Below, in pieces: positions 1 through 9,665 of a stretch of DNA of 64,000 nucleotides. This DNA comes from Sphaerimonospora cavernae. Its GTDB lineage: Bacteria > Actinomycetota > Actinomycetes > Streptosporangiales > Streptosporangiaceae. The translations under genes and the position numbers were made by a program. Under the pieces are notes generated by a model that worked only from the letters and a program-made list of their open reading frames with translations, had not been told where the DNA came from and made no database searches. The stretch is from assembly GCF_042435035.1 (NCBI RefSeq), contig NZ_JBHMQT010000055.1:95804-159803 (forward strand), read 5' to 3'. Position 1 is the first letter of the stretch. Each line of letters opens with the position of its first letter.

Positions 1-193
1 CGCCCCACAGCCCGAAGAGCAGCACGGGGAGGAACTGCAGCGCCACCGTCACGCCGAGGGCCGAGCCGCTGCCGCGGGTGAGATCGAGGATGAGCCAGTC
101 CTGTGCGGTCCGCTGCATCCAGGTGCCGGTGTTGGAGACGACGCCGCCGACGGCGAACAGCCGGTAGTTGTGGTTCCGCAGCGAGCGGAACAT
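1..193 (-). CDS. MFS transporter, N-terminal part (runs off the left edge)
   Basis: The first 64 codons of a major facilitator superfamily transporter are visible. They start at the ATG at 193 and open with MFRSLRNHNYRLF, followed by a hydrophobic stretch and the motif WMQRTAQDWLILDLT, which is typical of the DHA3/enterobactin-exporter-like MFS group. The gene lies 20 bp downstream of a MarR-family gene on the same strand, so the two probably form an efflux-plus-regulator operon. The substrate cannot be deduced. The family call is firm; the remainder of the protein is outside the window. Confidence 0.85.
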   Translation of the reverse strand, partial: MFRSLRNHNYRLFAVGGVVSNTGTWMQRTAQDWLILDLTRGSGSALGVTVALQFLPVLLFGLWG

Positions 194-213
194 CCCCCCT
201 ACCTCCCGGCCCC

Positions 214-657
214 CTACATCTTGGAGAGCTTCTCCAGGATCGGCGCCGCCGCCCGTAGTGTCGTCCTCTCCTCCGGCGTCAGCTCCCTGATCCGCTGCGC
301 CAGCCACGCCTCCTTGGCGCGGCGCTCCTCCTTGAGCAGCACCGCCCCCTGGTCCGTCAGGCTGACCGTCACCTGGCGCCGGTCGGTCGGATGCGGCCTG
401 CGCTCCAGCACGCCCCGCTCCACCAGCTTGGCGATCACGCGGGTCATCGAAGGCGGCTGCACCTTCTCGTGCTCCGCCAACTCGCCAGGGGTGATGGCGC
501 CGTGGCGCCCGACCGCGGACAGCGTCGCGAACTGGGTGGGCGTCAGCGAGTGGTGGGCGGCCTGCCTGCGCAGCCGCCGCGTCAGTCGCGCGAGTGACAC
601 GCGCAGCGCCGCGGCGAGCCCCGCATCGCTGCGCAGATTCTCTGGGTTCGTTAGCAT
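214..657 (-). CDS. MarR-family winged-helix regulator
   Basis: 147 residues, the usual MarR length. A winged helix-turn-helix covers about residues 30-100 (LTPTQFATLSAVGRHG, then the recognition region PSMTRVIAKLVERGVLERR and the wing PTDRRQVTVSLTDQG). The gene precedes an MFS exporter by 20 bp on the same strand, so it probably represses both genes and is released by a small-molecule ligand. The ATG at 657 has an AAAGGT ribosome site and sits inside a long dyad (650-677) that looks like its own operator. The ligand is unknown. Confidence 0.92.
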   Translation of the reverse strand: MLTNPENLRSDAGLAAALRVSLARLTRRLRRQAAHHSLTPTQFATLSAVGRHGAITPGELAEHEKVQPPSMTRVIAKLVERGVLERRPHPTDRRQVTVSLTDQGAVLLKEERRAKEAWLAQRIRELTPEERTTLRAAAPILEKLSKM

Positions 658-677
658 AGGTCATTACCTTTGCTAAC
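650..677. promoter_or_regulatory. Near-perfect 28-bp palindrome over the marR start: likely autoregulatory operator
   Basis: Outer arms GTTAGCA (650-656) and TGCTAAC (671-677) are perfect inverted repeats. Inside them AGGT and ACCT form a second symmetric pair around AATG. The dyad covers the ribosome site and start codon of the MarR gene, a geometry expected for a MarR dimer repressing its own operon. Assignment to this regulator is inference from position. Confidence 0.7.
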
Positions 678-733
678 TATACCGCACACGCGGGCATTCC
701 CCCGACCCACCGACCTCGTCGACCAACATGGAA

Positions 734-768
734 CGGCCGCCATGGTGATCACCTCACCATGGCGGCCG
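734..768 (-). terminator. Strong hairpin downstream of the purine permease
   Basis: A perfect 15-bp stem (CGGCCGCCATGGTGA at 734-748 with its complement at 754-768) with a 5-nt loop lies 24 bp past the permease stop and ahead of the marR promoter. There is no clear T-run, as is common in actinobacteria. It probably ends permease transcription. Confidence 0.7.
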
Positions 769-791
769 CGCCGTACGCCCTCGGGCTCCCG

Positions 792-2276
<1,485 letters not shown>

Positions 2277-2384
2277 TAGCCGCAGCGGGTCAGGCGGATA
2301 CCACCTGCGAAAAGGGGCAGGAAAGCAGCGTAGTGGCACCGTGACCGATTTGTCGCAGCAGGGCATGACCTGTGAACCGCCGCG

Positions 2385-2390
2385 TAAACT
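2385..2390 (+). promoter_or_regulatory. Candidate -10 element (TAAACT) for a leaderless DUF2530 transcript
   Basis: TAAACT ends 7 nt before the GTG at 2398, with no ribosome binding site visible between them. This spacing puts the transcription start on or next to the start codon, as in leaderless actinobacterial mRNAs. Confidence 0.4.
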
Positions 2391-2397
2391 GCTTCAC

Positions 2398-2625
2398 GTG
2401 ACCCAGCCACGTCGGCCTGACCCCCAGCCGCTGCAGACCCGCGACACTCCCACGATTCTTGTGGGCACGGGGCTGTGGGCCGTCGCCCTCGTGGTGGTTC
2501 TGCTGGTCGTCCGGCCGGCGGACGGCCGCCCGATCTGGACCTGCGTCGTCGGCATCGGGCTGGGCGTGTTCGGCCTCCTCTACGTCCGCCGCCGTGACTC
2601 CCGCCGACGCGACCAGTCAGAGTGA
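2398..2625 (+). CDS. DUF2530 small membrane protein
   Basis: 75 residues from the GTG at 2398. After a Pro-rich start (PRRPDPQPLQT) come two transmembrane helices (about residues 17-40 and 46-62) separated by RPADGRPIWTC, and a very basic tail (YVRRRDSRRRDQ). This matches DUF2530, a short actinobacterial inner-membrane family of unknown function. It overlaps the sacsin-like gene tail-to-tail by 9 bp. Upstream in-frame starts (2164, 2362) run through the divergent promoter region and are rejected. Confidence 0.8.
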   Translation: MTQPRRPDPQPLQTRDTPTILVGTGLWAVALVVVLLVVRPADGRPIWTCVVGIGLGVFGLLYVRRRDSRRRDQSE

Positions 2626-5600
2626 AGTGACCGGATCAAGGTCGGCCTCGGCGAGCAGCAGCGGCACCCGGCCGGGATCGCGCAGGAGCGCGGCCACGGC
2701 CAGTCGGTCGCCCCACTGTCCGGACGCCCACGCGAGCCCGCGGGCCAGGCCCTCGACCCCCGAAGCGTGGACCTTGCCCTCGAAGAACCGCCACGGCACC
2801 GGAACCCCGTCGACCAGCAGGTTCTCGTGCTCGACGTAGGTCGGCGGGGCCGACGGAAGCAGCGAGCGCACCTCCTCCGGGACTGGTCGCTCGCCTCCGG
2901 ATGAGGTGACAGAACCGGTGACGATCTCGCCGACCAGCGGCAGGTCGAGCACCTCGGACAGCGCCTCGGCCAGGTCGAACGGCGCGAGCACCAGCGGCCG
3001 GTCGGCTACCAGCGGCAGCAGGTCGGGGGCCTCCACGACGACCGGGCCCGGCCCTTCCCCGACCTCCGCCACGACGATCGAGCCCTTCTGTACGGCTCGG
3101 ACCGCATCCGGCGGGCCGACCCCGGCCGGGTCGACGGCGGCGAGTGCGATCCACAGGGCGCGCAACTGCGCCCGGTCGACCTCGACGGCCGGATCGGCCA
3201 GCAGGTCGAGCAGCTCGTCCGGCCCACCGTGCGACGACAGCAAGGCGTCGAGCGTCGACCTGACGCCGATCAACTCCAGCGCGGCCTCGTCGATCCCCGC
3301 GGGGGCGTCGCCGTACAGGCCGAACAGCAGCGGGTCGCCCGAGGGGAGCCGCAGCGAGGTGGGACGCCTGCCGCCGAGCACGGGATGGCGAGACAGCCAC
3401 CACGCCGTGTACGACGGGACCTCCACGGTCTGCCCGGCGGCGACCACCCGCAGCGGGCGCAGGGCGGCACGCAGCGGCGGCCTCGACAGCAGCGCCAGCG
3501 CGGCCGGCCAGTCCGCGACGTACTCCAGGTCGCGGACAGCGGTGAACTCCGGCGCGACCGGCGGCACGTCGAGATCGGGAAGCTGGTCGTGCACGAGATC
3601 GAGGACCGCCTCCAGCCACTCGTCCTCGAGATCGAGATCGTGATCGCAGTCGGCCGGGTCGAGCAGCACGTCGGCGTCGTTGACGACGGCGAACCCGTCG
3701 AGCACGCCCGCGGCCGCCAGCACGTTCGGCCCGAACCTCGTCACCAGTTCCGGCGCGGCCACGCCGAACGGCACGTCGGGATCGATCAGGCCCGCCAGCG
3801 ACCCCTCGGCCAGCAGCAGGTCGCCCGCCGCGTAGAGTTCGCCGTCCGCGCCGCGCAGCGCGAGGTCGGCCAGCCATGGCGCCTCCCCCGCGGTCAGCCC
3901 GGCGGCCTCGACCAGGGCCAGCACGGCCTGCGCCACCGGCTCGGGATCGGCGCTGTGCAGCGACTCGGCCACCGCGGCGTGGGTGAGCGGGTCGTCGAGC
4001 ACGGTCCTCGGCGTCGCCTCGGCCGCGCCCAGGCGCAGCAGCAGCGGATGAGCGGCGTCGGGGTGCACGATCCGCAGCCCGAGCGGCGCGAGCGCGGCAG
4101 GGTCGATCGCCGTGTCGATCGCAGTGCCGATCACAGTGCCGATCACAGTTGAGTCGACAGCGCCGGACAAGATGAGCGTGCCGCGCGCGCCTCGCACCAG
4201 GCGGCCGTCGGCGAGCGGCACCGCGACCGCGGCGATCGCCTCCAGGTCGTCGGCCGGCAGCGACTCGTACAGCGACCGCCACCACGCCGGATCCCGATCC
4301 TCAACGGCATCGCCGGTCAGCATGTCCACCACGTCGGCGAGCTCCACCCGCCGGACGCCGAGCGTGGTCAGCGCCGGATGGCGGGACGCCCACCCGGCGG
4401 GCAGCAGCCCGGGGACGACACCGCTGATCTTCTCCAGGAACTCGGCCGAGCCGAGGACCGCACGCGCCTGGTTTCCCGGCACGGGATCGGCCGCACCGAT
4501 GGCGGGCAGCAGCGGCGTGTCCGGCAGCAGCCGGATGATCTCGCGGCGGATCGCCGCGTCGAGCGCCCCCTTGCCCATCATTCCGGGCACGAGGTCGAGC
4601 AGCTCAGGTGTCCTCGGCAGCTCGCCCAGCAGCCGGATGTACGCCTCGGCCGCCCGCTGGACCAGGAAGTCCGTGAGCGGTCCCGGGGCGACGTGCCGTC
4701 GGTCGGTCGTCATCGGGAACGTGGCGATGAGCAGCGCGGGCAGGTCGAGCGGCTCGTCGCTCGGCGTCGGCGCGTGCACGACGCGCGGGACGTCACGAAC
4801 GTCACCGCCGCGCGCCTCGCCGGGCTGCTGCCGTACGGCCCAGCGGACCTCCCAGTACGGCCGGGCCCGCTCCTCGGTGGGACGGTCGGCGAACAGCTCG
4901 GCCACCTGCTCGGGCATGAAGACGCCGGACTCGGCGACCACGTGCCGGCCTTCGGCCGAGATCGTACGGCTCCGGCCCTCGACCTCGATCTCGATGACCT
5001 TCAACGCCGGCATCGCCAGCGGCAGCGCCGGGCCGGCCTCCTCCAGCATCTGCCGTACGGCCTGCTCGGCCGCCTCGTCGCGCAGCGGGAGCCGTACGAC
5101 CGTGTCGAAGCCGTCGGGGACTCCGCCGGCCAGACCCTCGATCGATTCATCGGAGAACGGCAGGCGCAGCAGCGGCACGTGCCCCTCGCGGCCGGCCAGC
5201 TCCGCGGCCAGTTCGGGGCGGGCGGCGACGAGCGCGGCCGTCTCGTCCCGGGACCAGCGCACGCCACCCGACTCACGGGAGGCGATGGCGGGGGCGTCGG
5301 TGACCGACACCACCGCGGCGAAACCGACGCCGAACCGGCCGGCGGTCCCGGCCTCGTCCCGCTTCCCGGAGACCCGCAGCGTGCTCAGGCCCTCGACGCC
5401 CGCCGCGTCGAGCGGCGCGCCGACGTTGGCGGCCAGCAGCACGCCGTCGCGTAGCTCCAGCCGCAGACGGCCGGGCACACCGGCGCGCAACGCCGCGTCG
5501 GCGGCGTTCTGGGCCAGCTCCACGACCAGCCGGTCGCGGTAACCGCCGAGCGCGAAGTCCTCCTCGGCGTTGGCGTCCTCACGGAACCGGGCCGGGGAGG

Positions 5601-5649
5601 CCGTCCATGCCGCGAGGACCGTCTCACGCAGGCGCGCGCAATCGAACAT
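2617..5649 (-). CDS. Sacsin-like protein with HSP90-type (GHKL) ATPase domain
   Basis: 1010 residues from the ATG at 5649, two bases after the DUF3027 stop. The N-terminal ~250 residues are a GHKL/HSP90-like ATP-binding domain: ELAQNAADA at 44-52 (the E..N..D box) and GRFGVGF at 104-110, as in sacsin and the molecular-chaperone-like actinobacterial family. The remaining ~750 residues are Leu/Ala/Asp-rich, without a domain I recognise. The gene is last in a leftward operon of cold-shock-domain protein, DUF3027 and this protein, a grouping I recall as conserved in actinobacteria next to the XPB helicase pair. A chaperone or quality-control role is plausible but unproven. The longer frame to 5868 overlaps DUF3027 and is rejected. 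Confidence 0.85.
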   Translation of the reverse strand: MFDCARLRETVLAAWTASPARFREDANAEEDFALGGYRDRLVVELAQNAADAALRAGVPGRLRLELRDGVLLAANVGAPLDAAGVEGLSTLRVSGKRDEAGTAGRFGVGFAAVVSVTDAPAIASRESGGVRWSRDETAALVAARPELAAELAGREGHVPLLRLPFSDESIEGLAGGVPDGFDTVVRLPLRDEAAEQAVRQMLEEAGPALPLAMPALKVIEIEVEGRSRTISAEGRHVVAESGVFMPEQVAELFADRPTEERARPYWEVRWAVRQQPGEARGGDVRDVPRVVHAPTPSDEPLDLPALLIATFPMTTDRRHVAPGPLTDFLVQRAAEAYIRLLGELPRTPELLDLVPGMMGKGALDAAIRREIIRLLPDTPLLPAIGAADPVPGNQARAVLGSAEFLEKISGVVPGLLPAGWASRHPALTTLGVRRVELADVVDMLTGDAVEDRDPAWWRSLYESLPADDLEAIAAVAVPLADGRLVRGARGTLILSGAVDSTVIGTVIGTAIDTAIDPAALAPLGLRIVHPDAAHPLLLRLGAAEATPRTVLDDPLTHAAVAESLHSADPEPVAQAVLALVEAAGLTAGEAPWLADLALRGADGELYAAGDLLLAEGSLAGLIDPDVPFGVAAPELVTRFGPNVLAAAGVLDGFAVVNDADVLLDPADCDHDLDLEDEWLEAVLDLVHDQLPDLDVPPVAPEFTAVRDLEYVADWPAALALLSRPPLRAALRPLRVVAAGQTVEVPSYTAWWLSRHPVLGGRRPTSLRLPSGDPLLFGLYGDAPAGIDEAALELIGVRSTLDALLSSHGGPDELLDLLADPAVEVDRAQLRALWIALAAVDPAGVGPPDAVRAVQKGSIVVAEVGEGPGPVVVEAPDLLPLVADRPLVLAPFDLAEALSEVLDLPLVGEIVTGSVTSSGGERPVPEEVRSLLPSAPPTYVEHENLLVDGVPVPWRFFEGKVHASGVEGLARGLAWASGQWGDRLAVAALLRDPGRVPLLLAEADLDPVTSL

Positions 5650-5651
5650 GA

Positions 5652-6410
5652 TCAGGACTGGTCCATCAGGTCGTAGCCCATGTCGTCGAGGATCGGGGGC
5701 GCGGGTTCCGTGACCATCGAGGGGACCGTGGTCGCCTCGGAGTGGGCGCCGCAGCCGTGGTCGACGGCGACGACCCGGCCGTCGTCCGGGGCGTACTCGT
5801 TGGTGCACACGCCGAAGGCGTGGCCGAGGGCGCCGGCGAGCGGCCAGTAGAACCCGCAGGTGGAGCACTGCGCGGGAGCGGCGTGCGCGATCGGCGCGTC
5901 CGGTCCCGGCTCCCCCGCGCGCCAGCGGTGTGCGGCGAGGTCGCGGCCGACGGGCGACAGCACGCGGGCCCGGCCGATACCGGGCTCGAACACCGCCTGG
6001 CGGTCGGTCTCGTCGTCGGTCGCCGTGTACCCCGGGACCAGCCGATCGTCGTCCGCCTCGACAGGCAGCAGATCGCCCACGCCTAGGTCACCCGGGCGCA
6101 GCCGTTCGTTCCACGGCACCCAGCGCGGGGCCAGCAGCGCGCCGGCCCCGGGCAGCAGCACGGTCTCACTCACGGTCACGTTACGGGCACGCGAGGCGCG
6201 GGCCACGGTGATCGCCCAACGCCACCCCTGGTAGGCCCGGTCCAGGCATTCGAAGTAATGGGTCACGACCCGGTCGCCCTCGTTGTCGAAGCCCAGGTGC
6301 TCCCCCACCTCGCCGGGGCGCGCGATCACCTCGGCGGCCTCACGGGCGAGATCTACCGCCGCCGCACAGGCCGCATCGACTGGAGTGCTACGGATTCGGG
6401 TTCGACTCAC
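5652..6410 (-). CDS. DUF3027 family protein
   Basis: 252 residues beginning MSRTRIRSTPVDAAC. It has the DUF3027 layout: an N-terminal helical part, a WRWAITVARASRARNVTVSE strand region, a central VPWNERLRPGDLGVGDLLP segment, and a C-terminal metal-binding-looking part with CSTCGFYWPLAG, GVCTNEYAPDDGRVV and DHGCGAHSE. The Cys/His pattern suggests bound zinc (inference). Function is unknown. It sits between the cold-shock-domain gene (72 bp upstream) and the sacsin-like ATPase (2-bp gap), so the three are probably co-translated. Confidence 0.88.
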   Translation of the reverse strand: MSRTRIRSTPVDAACAAAVDLAREAAEVIARPGEVGEHLGFDNEGDRVVTHYFECLDRAYQGWRWAITVARASRARNVTVSETVLLPGAGALLAPRWVPWNERLRPGDLGVGDLLPVEADDDRLVPGYTATDDETDRQAVFEPGIGRARVLSPVGRDLAAHRWRAGEPGPDAPIAHAAPAQCSTCGFYWPLAGALGHAFGVCTNEYAPDDGRVVAVDHGCGAHSEATTVPSMVTEPAPPILDDMGYDLMDQS

Positions 6411-6482
6411 ACTCCATTTTCACCCACGCCGAGACCAAACTTCCCCTCGACTCCCAGAAAGGCCGGAGGCTCGGGCTCGGGC

Positions 6483-6881
6483 TCAGGCGTCCAGGTCGTC
6501 GGCGACGGCCCGCAGCACGGTGGCGACCTTCTTGGCGTGGACCGCGTCCGGATGCTTGCCCCGCTGATAGGAGTTGGAGATGTCGTCGAGCAACTTGATC
6601 AGATCCTCGACGATGACGACCAACTCGTCCGGCTTCTTCCGCTTGGCCTTGCTTCTCGGGGGCCTGGCCAAGGTAGGCGGCTGTTCGACCAGCCTGACCG
6701 AAAGCGCCTGCTGACCTCGGCGGCTCTCGGCCACACCGAACTCGACCTTCTGCCCGGGCTTCAACGCTTCCACGCCCTTGGGCAGCGCGGAGGAATGCAC
6801 GAAGACCTCGCCGCCGTCATCGCGCGTGAGAAAACCGAAACCCTTGTCGGCGTCGTACCACTTGACCTTGCCACTCGGCAC
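6483..6881 (-). CDS. Cold-shock-domain protein with C-terminal helical extension
   Basis: 132 residues from the GTG at 6881, which is preceded by GAGGT at good spacing. Residues 1-66 form a cold-shock (OB-fold) domain with the RNP-type motifs KWYDADKGFGFLTRDDGG and VFVHSSALPKG. A basic linker (RPPRSKAKRKKPDE) leads to a ~45-residue helical tail. It binds single-stranded nucleic acid, and the tail distinguishes it from a plain CspA. First gene of the leftward operon with DUF3027 and the sacsin-like ATPase. It diverges from the helicase-associated gene at 7012. The upstream in-frame start at 6956 adds residues that do not fit the family. Confidence 0.88.
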   Translation of the reverse strand: MPSGKVKWYDADKGFGFLTRDDGGEVFVHSSALPKGVEALKPGQKVEFGVAESRRGQQALSVRLVEQPPTLARPPRSKAKRKKPDELVVIVEDLIKLLDDISNSYQRGKHPDAVHAKKVATVLRAVADDLDA

Positions 6882-7011
6882 AGAGCTGACCTCGTTCAGA
6901 CTGTCGTGAAGGTGATGGATGTAGGTTATGCCCACAAGGGGCCCTCGTGGACCCATCTACCGGACGGGAATCAGAAGCCTCGCCCAGAAGACCGGCCATA
7001 CGATTAAAAGG

Positions 7012-9606
7012 ATGAAGGGCGAGGGGTTCACCGAGTGGCTGCGCGGCCGCTCCGACGAGCAGCTCAGGGCGCTCGTGACGGCACGGCCGGAACTCGTCAC
7101 GCCCGTTCCCGCCAACATCGAGAGCCTCGCCGCCCGCGCGAGCAGCCCCTCCGCCCTCAGCCGGGCGCTCGACCGGCTCGACCGGTTCGCACTGTCCGTG
7201 CTCGAAACCCTCGTGGTCGCGCGGCCGTGCCCCGCCGACCACGGCTCCCTGCGCGCGCTGCTGGCCCGGGCCTCGTACGGCACGGCCGGTGAGGGTGGGG
7301 ATCCCGCACTCAACGGAACGACGCTGGAAGCGGCACTCGAAGCCGCACTCGAAGCGGCACTCGAACGGCTTCGGGAAAGCGCCCTGATCTACGACGTCCC
7401 GATTCGCAACGCCGAACTCCGAGACAACGCCGAGCCCCGAGACAACACCGAGCCCCGAGACTCCGACGCGGACTCGGTCGTTCCGCTGCCGGCGCCGGGA
7501 GTTCCGGAGGCTCTCGACCCTCCGGCCGGGCTCGGGCCACCCGCCGCGGAGGTCTTCCGCCATCACCCGCCCGAGCAGATCGAGGCCATGCTCGCCGGAA
7601 TGTCCCCCGCAATACCACCCGAAACGCCACCGGGAATGCCACCCGGAACACCGGCCGGAACGGGCGTCGACCACAACAGACCGCAGCGGACCGGCGGCAC
7701 TTCGCTGGAACGGCTGACCGCCCGGCTGTCCGATCCCGCGACGGTCGCCCACCTCGTCGAAGAGGTGCCGCCCCAGGCCCGCGCCGCGCTCAAGGGTCTC
7801 ATCTGGGGTCCGGCGAACGGGCAGCTGCCCAACGCCCGGCGCGAGGTGACCGTCGCCACCGCCCGGTCGCCCATCGATCAGCTCCTCGCCCGGGGCCTGC
7901 TCGGCGCGACCGGGGAGGAGACCGTAACACTTCCCCGCGAGGTCGCCCTGGTCCTGCGGGGCGGCCGCATCCACCATGATCTGTCCCCCTGCCCGCCCGA
8001 GCCGGCCGGTGCCGTACGCGACCGGGGCCGCGCCGACCGTACGGCCGCCGGGCAGGCGTTCACGTTCACCCGTACCGTCGAGGAACTGTGCGAGTGGTGG
8101 AGCACCGACCCGCCCGGGGTCCTGCGGGCCGGCGGCCTGGCCGTACGGGATCTGAAGCGCGTCACACAGGTCCTCGACGTGCCCGAGTGGGTCGCCGGCC
8201 TGGTGGTGGAGGTCGCGCACGCGGCGGGGCTGGTCGCGGCCGGAGACGGGGAGTGGCTGCCGACCGACGTCTACGACTCGTGGCGGGTCAGGGTCACCGA
8301 GAACCGGTGGGTCGAGCTGGCGGCCGCCTGGGCGGGCATGGACCGCGTGCCCGGCCTGATCGGCGAGCGCGACGAGCGCGACCGGCCGCTGAACGCCCTG
8401 CATCCGGACCTGCGCCGGGCGGGCGCCGCGCGGGTGCGTGCGCGGGTGCTCGGCGTGCTCGCGTCGGCGGCCGGCGTCGCGCCCACCGTCGAGTCCGTGC
8501 TGGCCGGGCTGGCGTGGGAACGGCCGCGCCAGCGGGTGGCCGACCTCGACCGGGTCGTCGAGTTCACGCTGCGCGAGGCCGAGCAACTCGGGATGACCGG
8601 GCTCGGCGCGCTGTCGGCGCACGGTGCGGCTCTGGAAGCCGCGCTGGGTGCCGGGCCGGGTGCCGACCGTCGTCGTGCGGCGGCCGAATCGCTCGCGCCG
8701 CTGCTGCCCCAGCCGGTGGACCACGTGCTGCTGCAGGCCGATCTCACGGCCGTGGCGCCGGGACCGCTCACCACCGACCTCCAGCGCGGGCTCGCGCTCA
8801 TGGCCGACGTGGAGTCGAAGGGAGGCGCGACCGTCTACCGGTTTCGCGAGGCGTCGATCAGGCGGGCACTCGACGCCGGGCAGTCGGCGGACGAACTGAT
8901 CGCCATGCTCGAACGGCACTCGGCCACGCCGGTCCCCCAGCCGCTGCGCTACCTGGTGACCGACGTGGCTCGGCGGCACGGACGCATCCGGGTCGGCACC
9001 GCCTCCGCCTACGTCCGCTGTGATGATCCGGCGATCCTCGATGAGGTGCTCGCCGACCGGCGGGCCGCACTGCTGCGGCTGCGGCGGCTCGCACCGACCG
9101 TGCTGGCGTCCAGGACGTCGCGGGCCGCGCTGGTCGACTCGCTGCGCGCGATGGGCTACGCGCCGATGGCCGAGTCGAGCGACGGCGACGTCCTGGTGAC
9201 GAGGGCCGATGCCAGGCGGACCGAGGGCCCGCCGATCACCCGGGCCCCGGCCCCGGTACGGCCGGAGGCCGACATGGTGGCCGCCGCCGTCCGGGCCGTA
9301 CGGGCCGGTGATGAGGCGCGCCTGGCGCATCGGCACCCCGAGCGGGCCCCCGAGGGCGAGGTGCCGCGGTCTCCGTCGAGCGCCACGATCGAGGCGCTCC
9401 GGGAGGCGATCAGGCAGGGTTCGCGGGTCAGGATCGGCTACCTCGACTCACAGGGGCATGCCATCAGCCGCATCCTCGAACCGGCCAGGGTGGAGGGCGG
9501 CTACCTCACCGCCTATGACGAGGCCCGAGCCACCATCCACCGCTTCGCCCTCCATCGGATCACCGGCATCTCCGGCCCCGGCCGAGATTCCCCGAGCCGG
9601 GACTGA
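7012..9606 (+). CDS. Helicase-associated (Helicase_C_3-type) protein, XPB partner
   Basis: 864 residues from the ATG at 7012 (MKGEGFTEWLRGRSDEQLRALVTARPEL). It is the large helicase-C-terminal-domain-like protein that commonly precedes xpb in actinobacteria. It has no Walker A motif, so it is not a helicase itself. The C-terminal part (RIGYLDSQGHAISRILEPARVEGGYLTAYD) resembles the WYL/HTH-type regulatory fold. Residues about 100-225 are low complexity: three EAAL units, RDNAEP/RDNTEP repeats and a Pro-rich run. The gene ends 59 bp before the XPB gene on the same strand. A DNA-repair or transcription-coupled role together with XPB is inferred from the neighbourhood. Confidence 0.85.
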   Translation: MKGEGFTEWLRGRSDEQLRALVTARPELVTPVPANIESLAARASSPSALSRALDRLDRFALSVLETLVVARPCPADHGSLRALLARASYGTAGEGGDPALNGTTLEAALEAALEAALERLRESALIYDVPIRNAELRDNAEPRDNTEPRDSDADSVVPLPAPGVPEALDPPAGLGPPAAEVFRHHPPEQIEAMLAGMSPAIPPETPPGMPPGTPAGTGVDHNRPQRTGGTSLERLTARLSDPATVAHLVEEVPPQARAALKGLIWGPANGQLPNARREVTVATARSPIDQLLARGLLGATGEETVTLPREVALVLRGGRIHHDLSPCPPEPAGAVRDRGRADRTAAGQAFTFTRTVEELCEWWSTDPPGVLRAGGLAVRDLKRVTQVLDVPEWVAGLVVEVAHAAGLVAAGDGEWLPTDVYDSWRVRVTENRWVELAAAWAGMDRVPGLIGERDERDRPLNALHPDLRRAGAARVRARVLGVLASAAGVAPTVESVLAGLAWERPRQRVADLDRVVEFTLREAEQLGMTGLGALSAHGAALEAALGAGPGADRRRAAAESLAPLLPQPVDHVLLQADLTAVAPGPLTTDLQRGLALMADVESKGGATVYRFREASIRRALDAGQSADELIAMLERHSATPVPQPLRYLVTDVARRHGRIRVGTASAYVRCDDPAILDEVLADRRAALLRLRRLAPTVLASRTSRAALVDSLRAMGYAPMAESSDGDVLVTRADARRTEGPPITRAPAPVRPEADMVAAAVRAVRAGDEARLAHRHPERAPEGEVPRSPSSATIEALREAIRQGSRVRIGYLDSQGHAISRILEPARVEGGYLTAYDEARATIHRFALHRITGISGPGRDSPSRD
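7327..7362 (+). repeat. Three tandem 12-bp units inside the helicase-associated gene
   Basis: GAAGCGGCACTC is repeated three times with one change (7327-7338, 7339-7350, 7351-7362). It encodes EAAL three times and is followed by a degenerate fourth unit. The repeat keeps the frame. Confidence 0.85.
7420..7455 (+). repeat. Two tandem 18-bp units inside the helicase-associated gene
   Basis: Two copies starting CGAGACAACGCCGAGCCC (7420-7437) and CGAGACAACACCGAGCCC (7438-7455) differ at one base. Half units lie before and after. They encode RDNAEP and RDNTEP in the linker of the protein. Confidence 0.85.
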
Positions 9607-9665
9607 TTCGGCCCGGTCTCGTGTTGGATAGGCGTCAGCCGTACGAGGGGGGAGTGGGCATCGAC

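Noticed and set aside
2277..2397. Purine riboswitch upstream of the NCS2 permease
   Set aside because: Looked for the conserved three-way-junction loops; the 121-bp leader shows nothing convincing.
6817..9336. 839-residue minus-strand frame opposite the helicase-associated gene
   Set aside because: Arg/Pro/Gly/His-rich shadow; its left end overlaps the cold-shock-domain gene in another frame.
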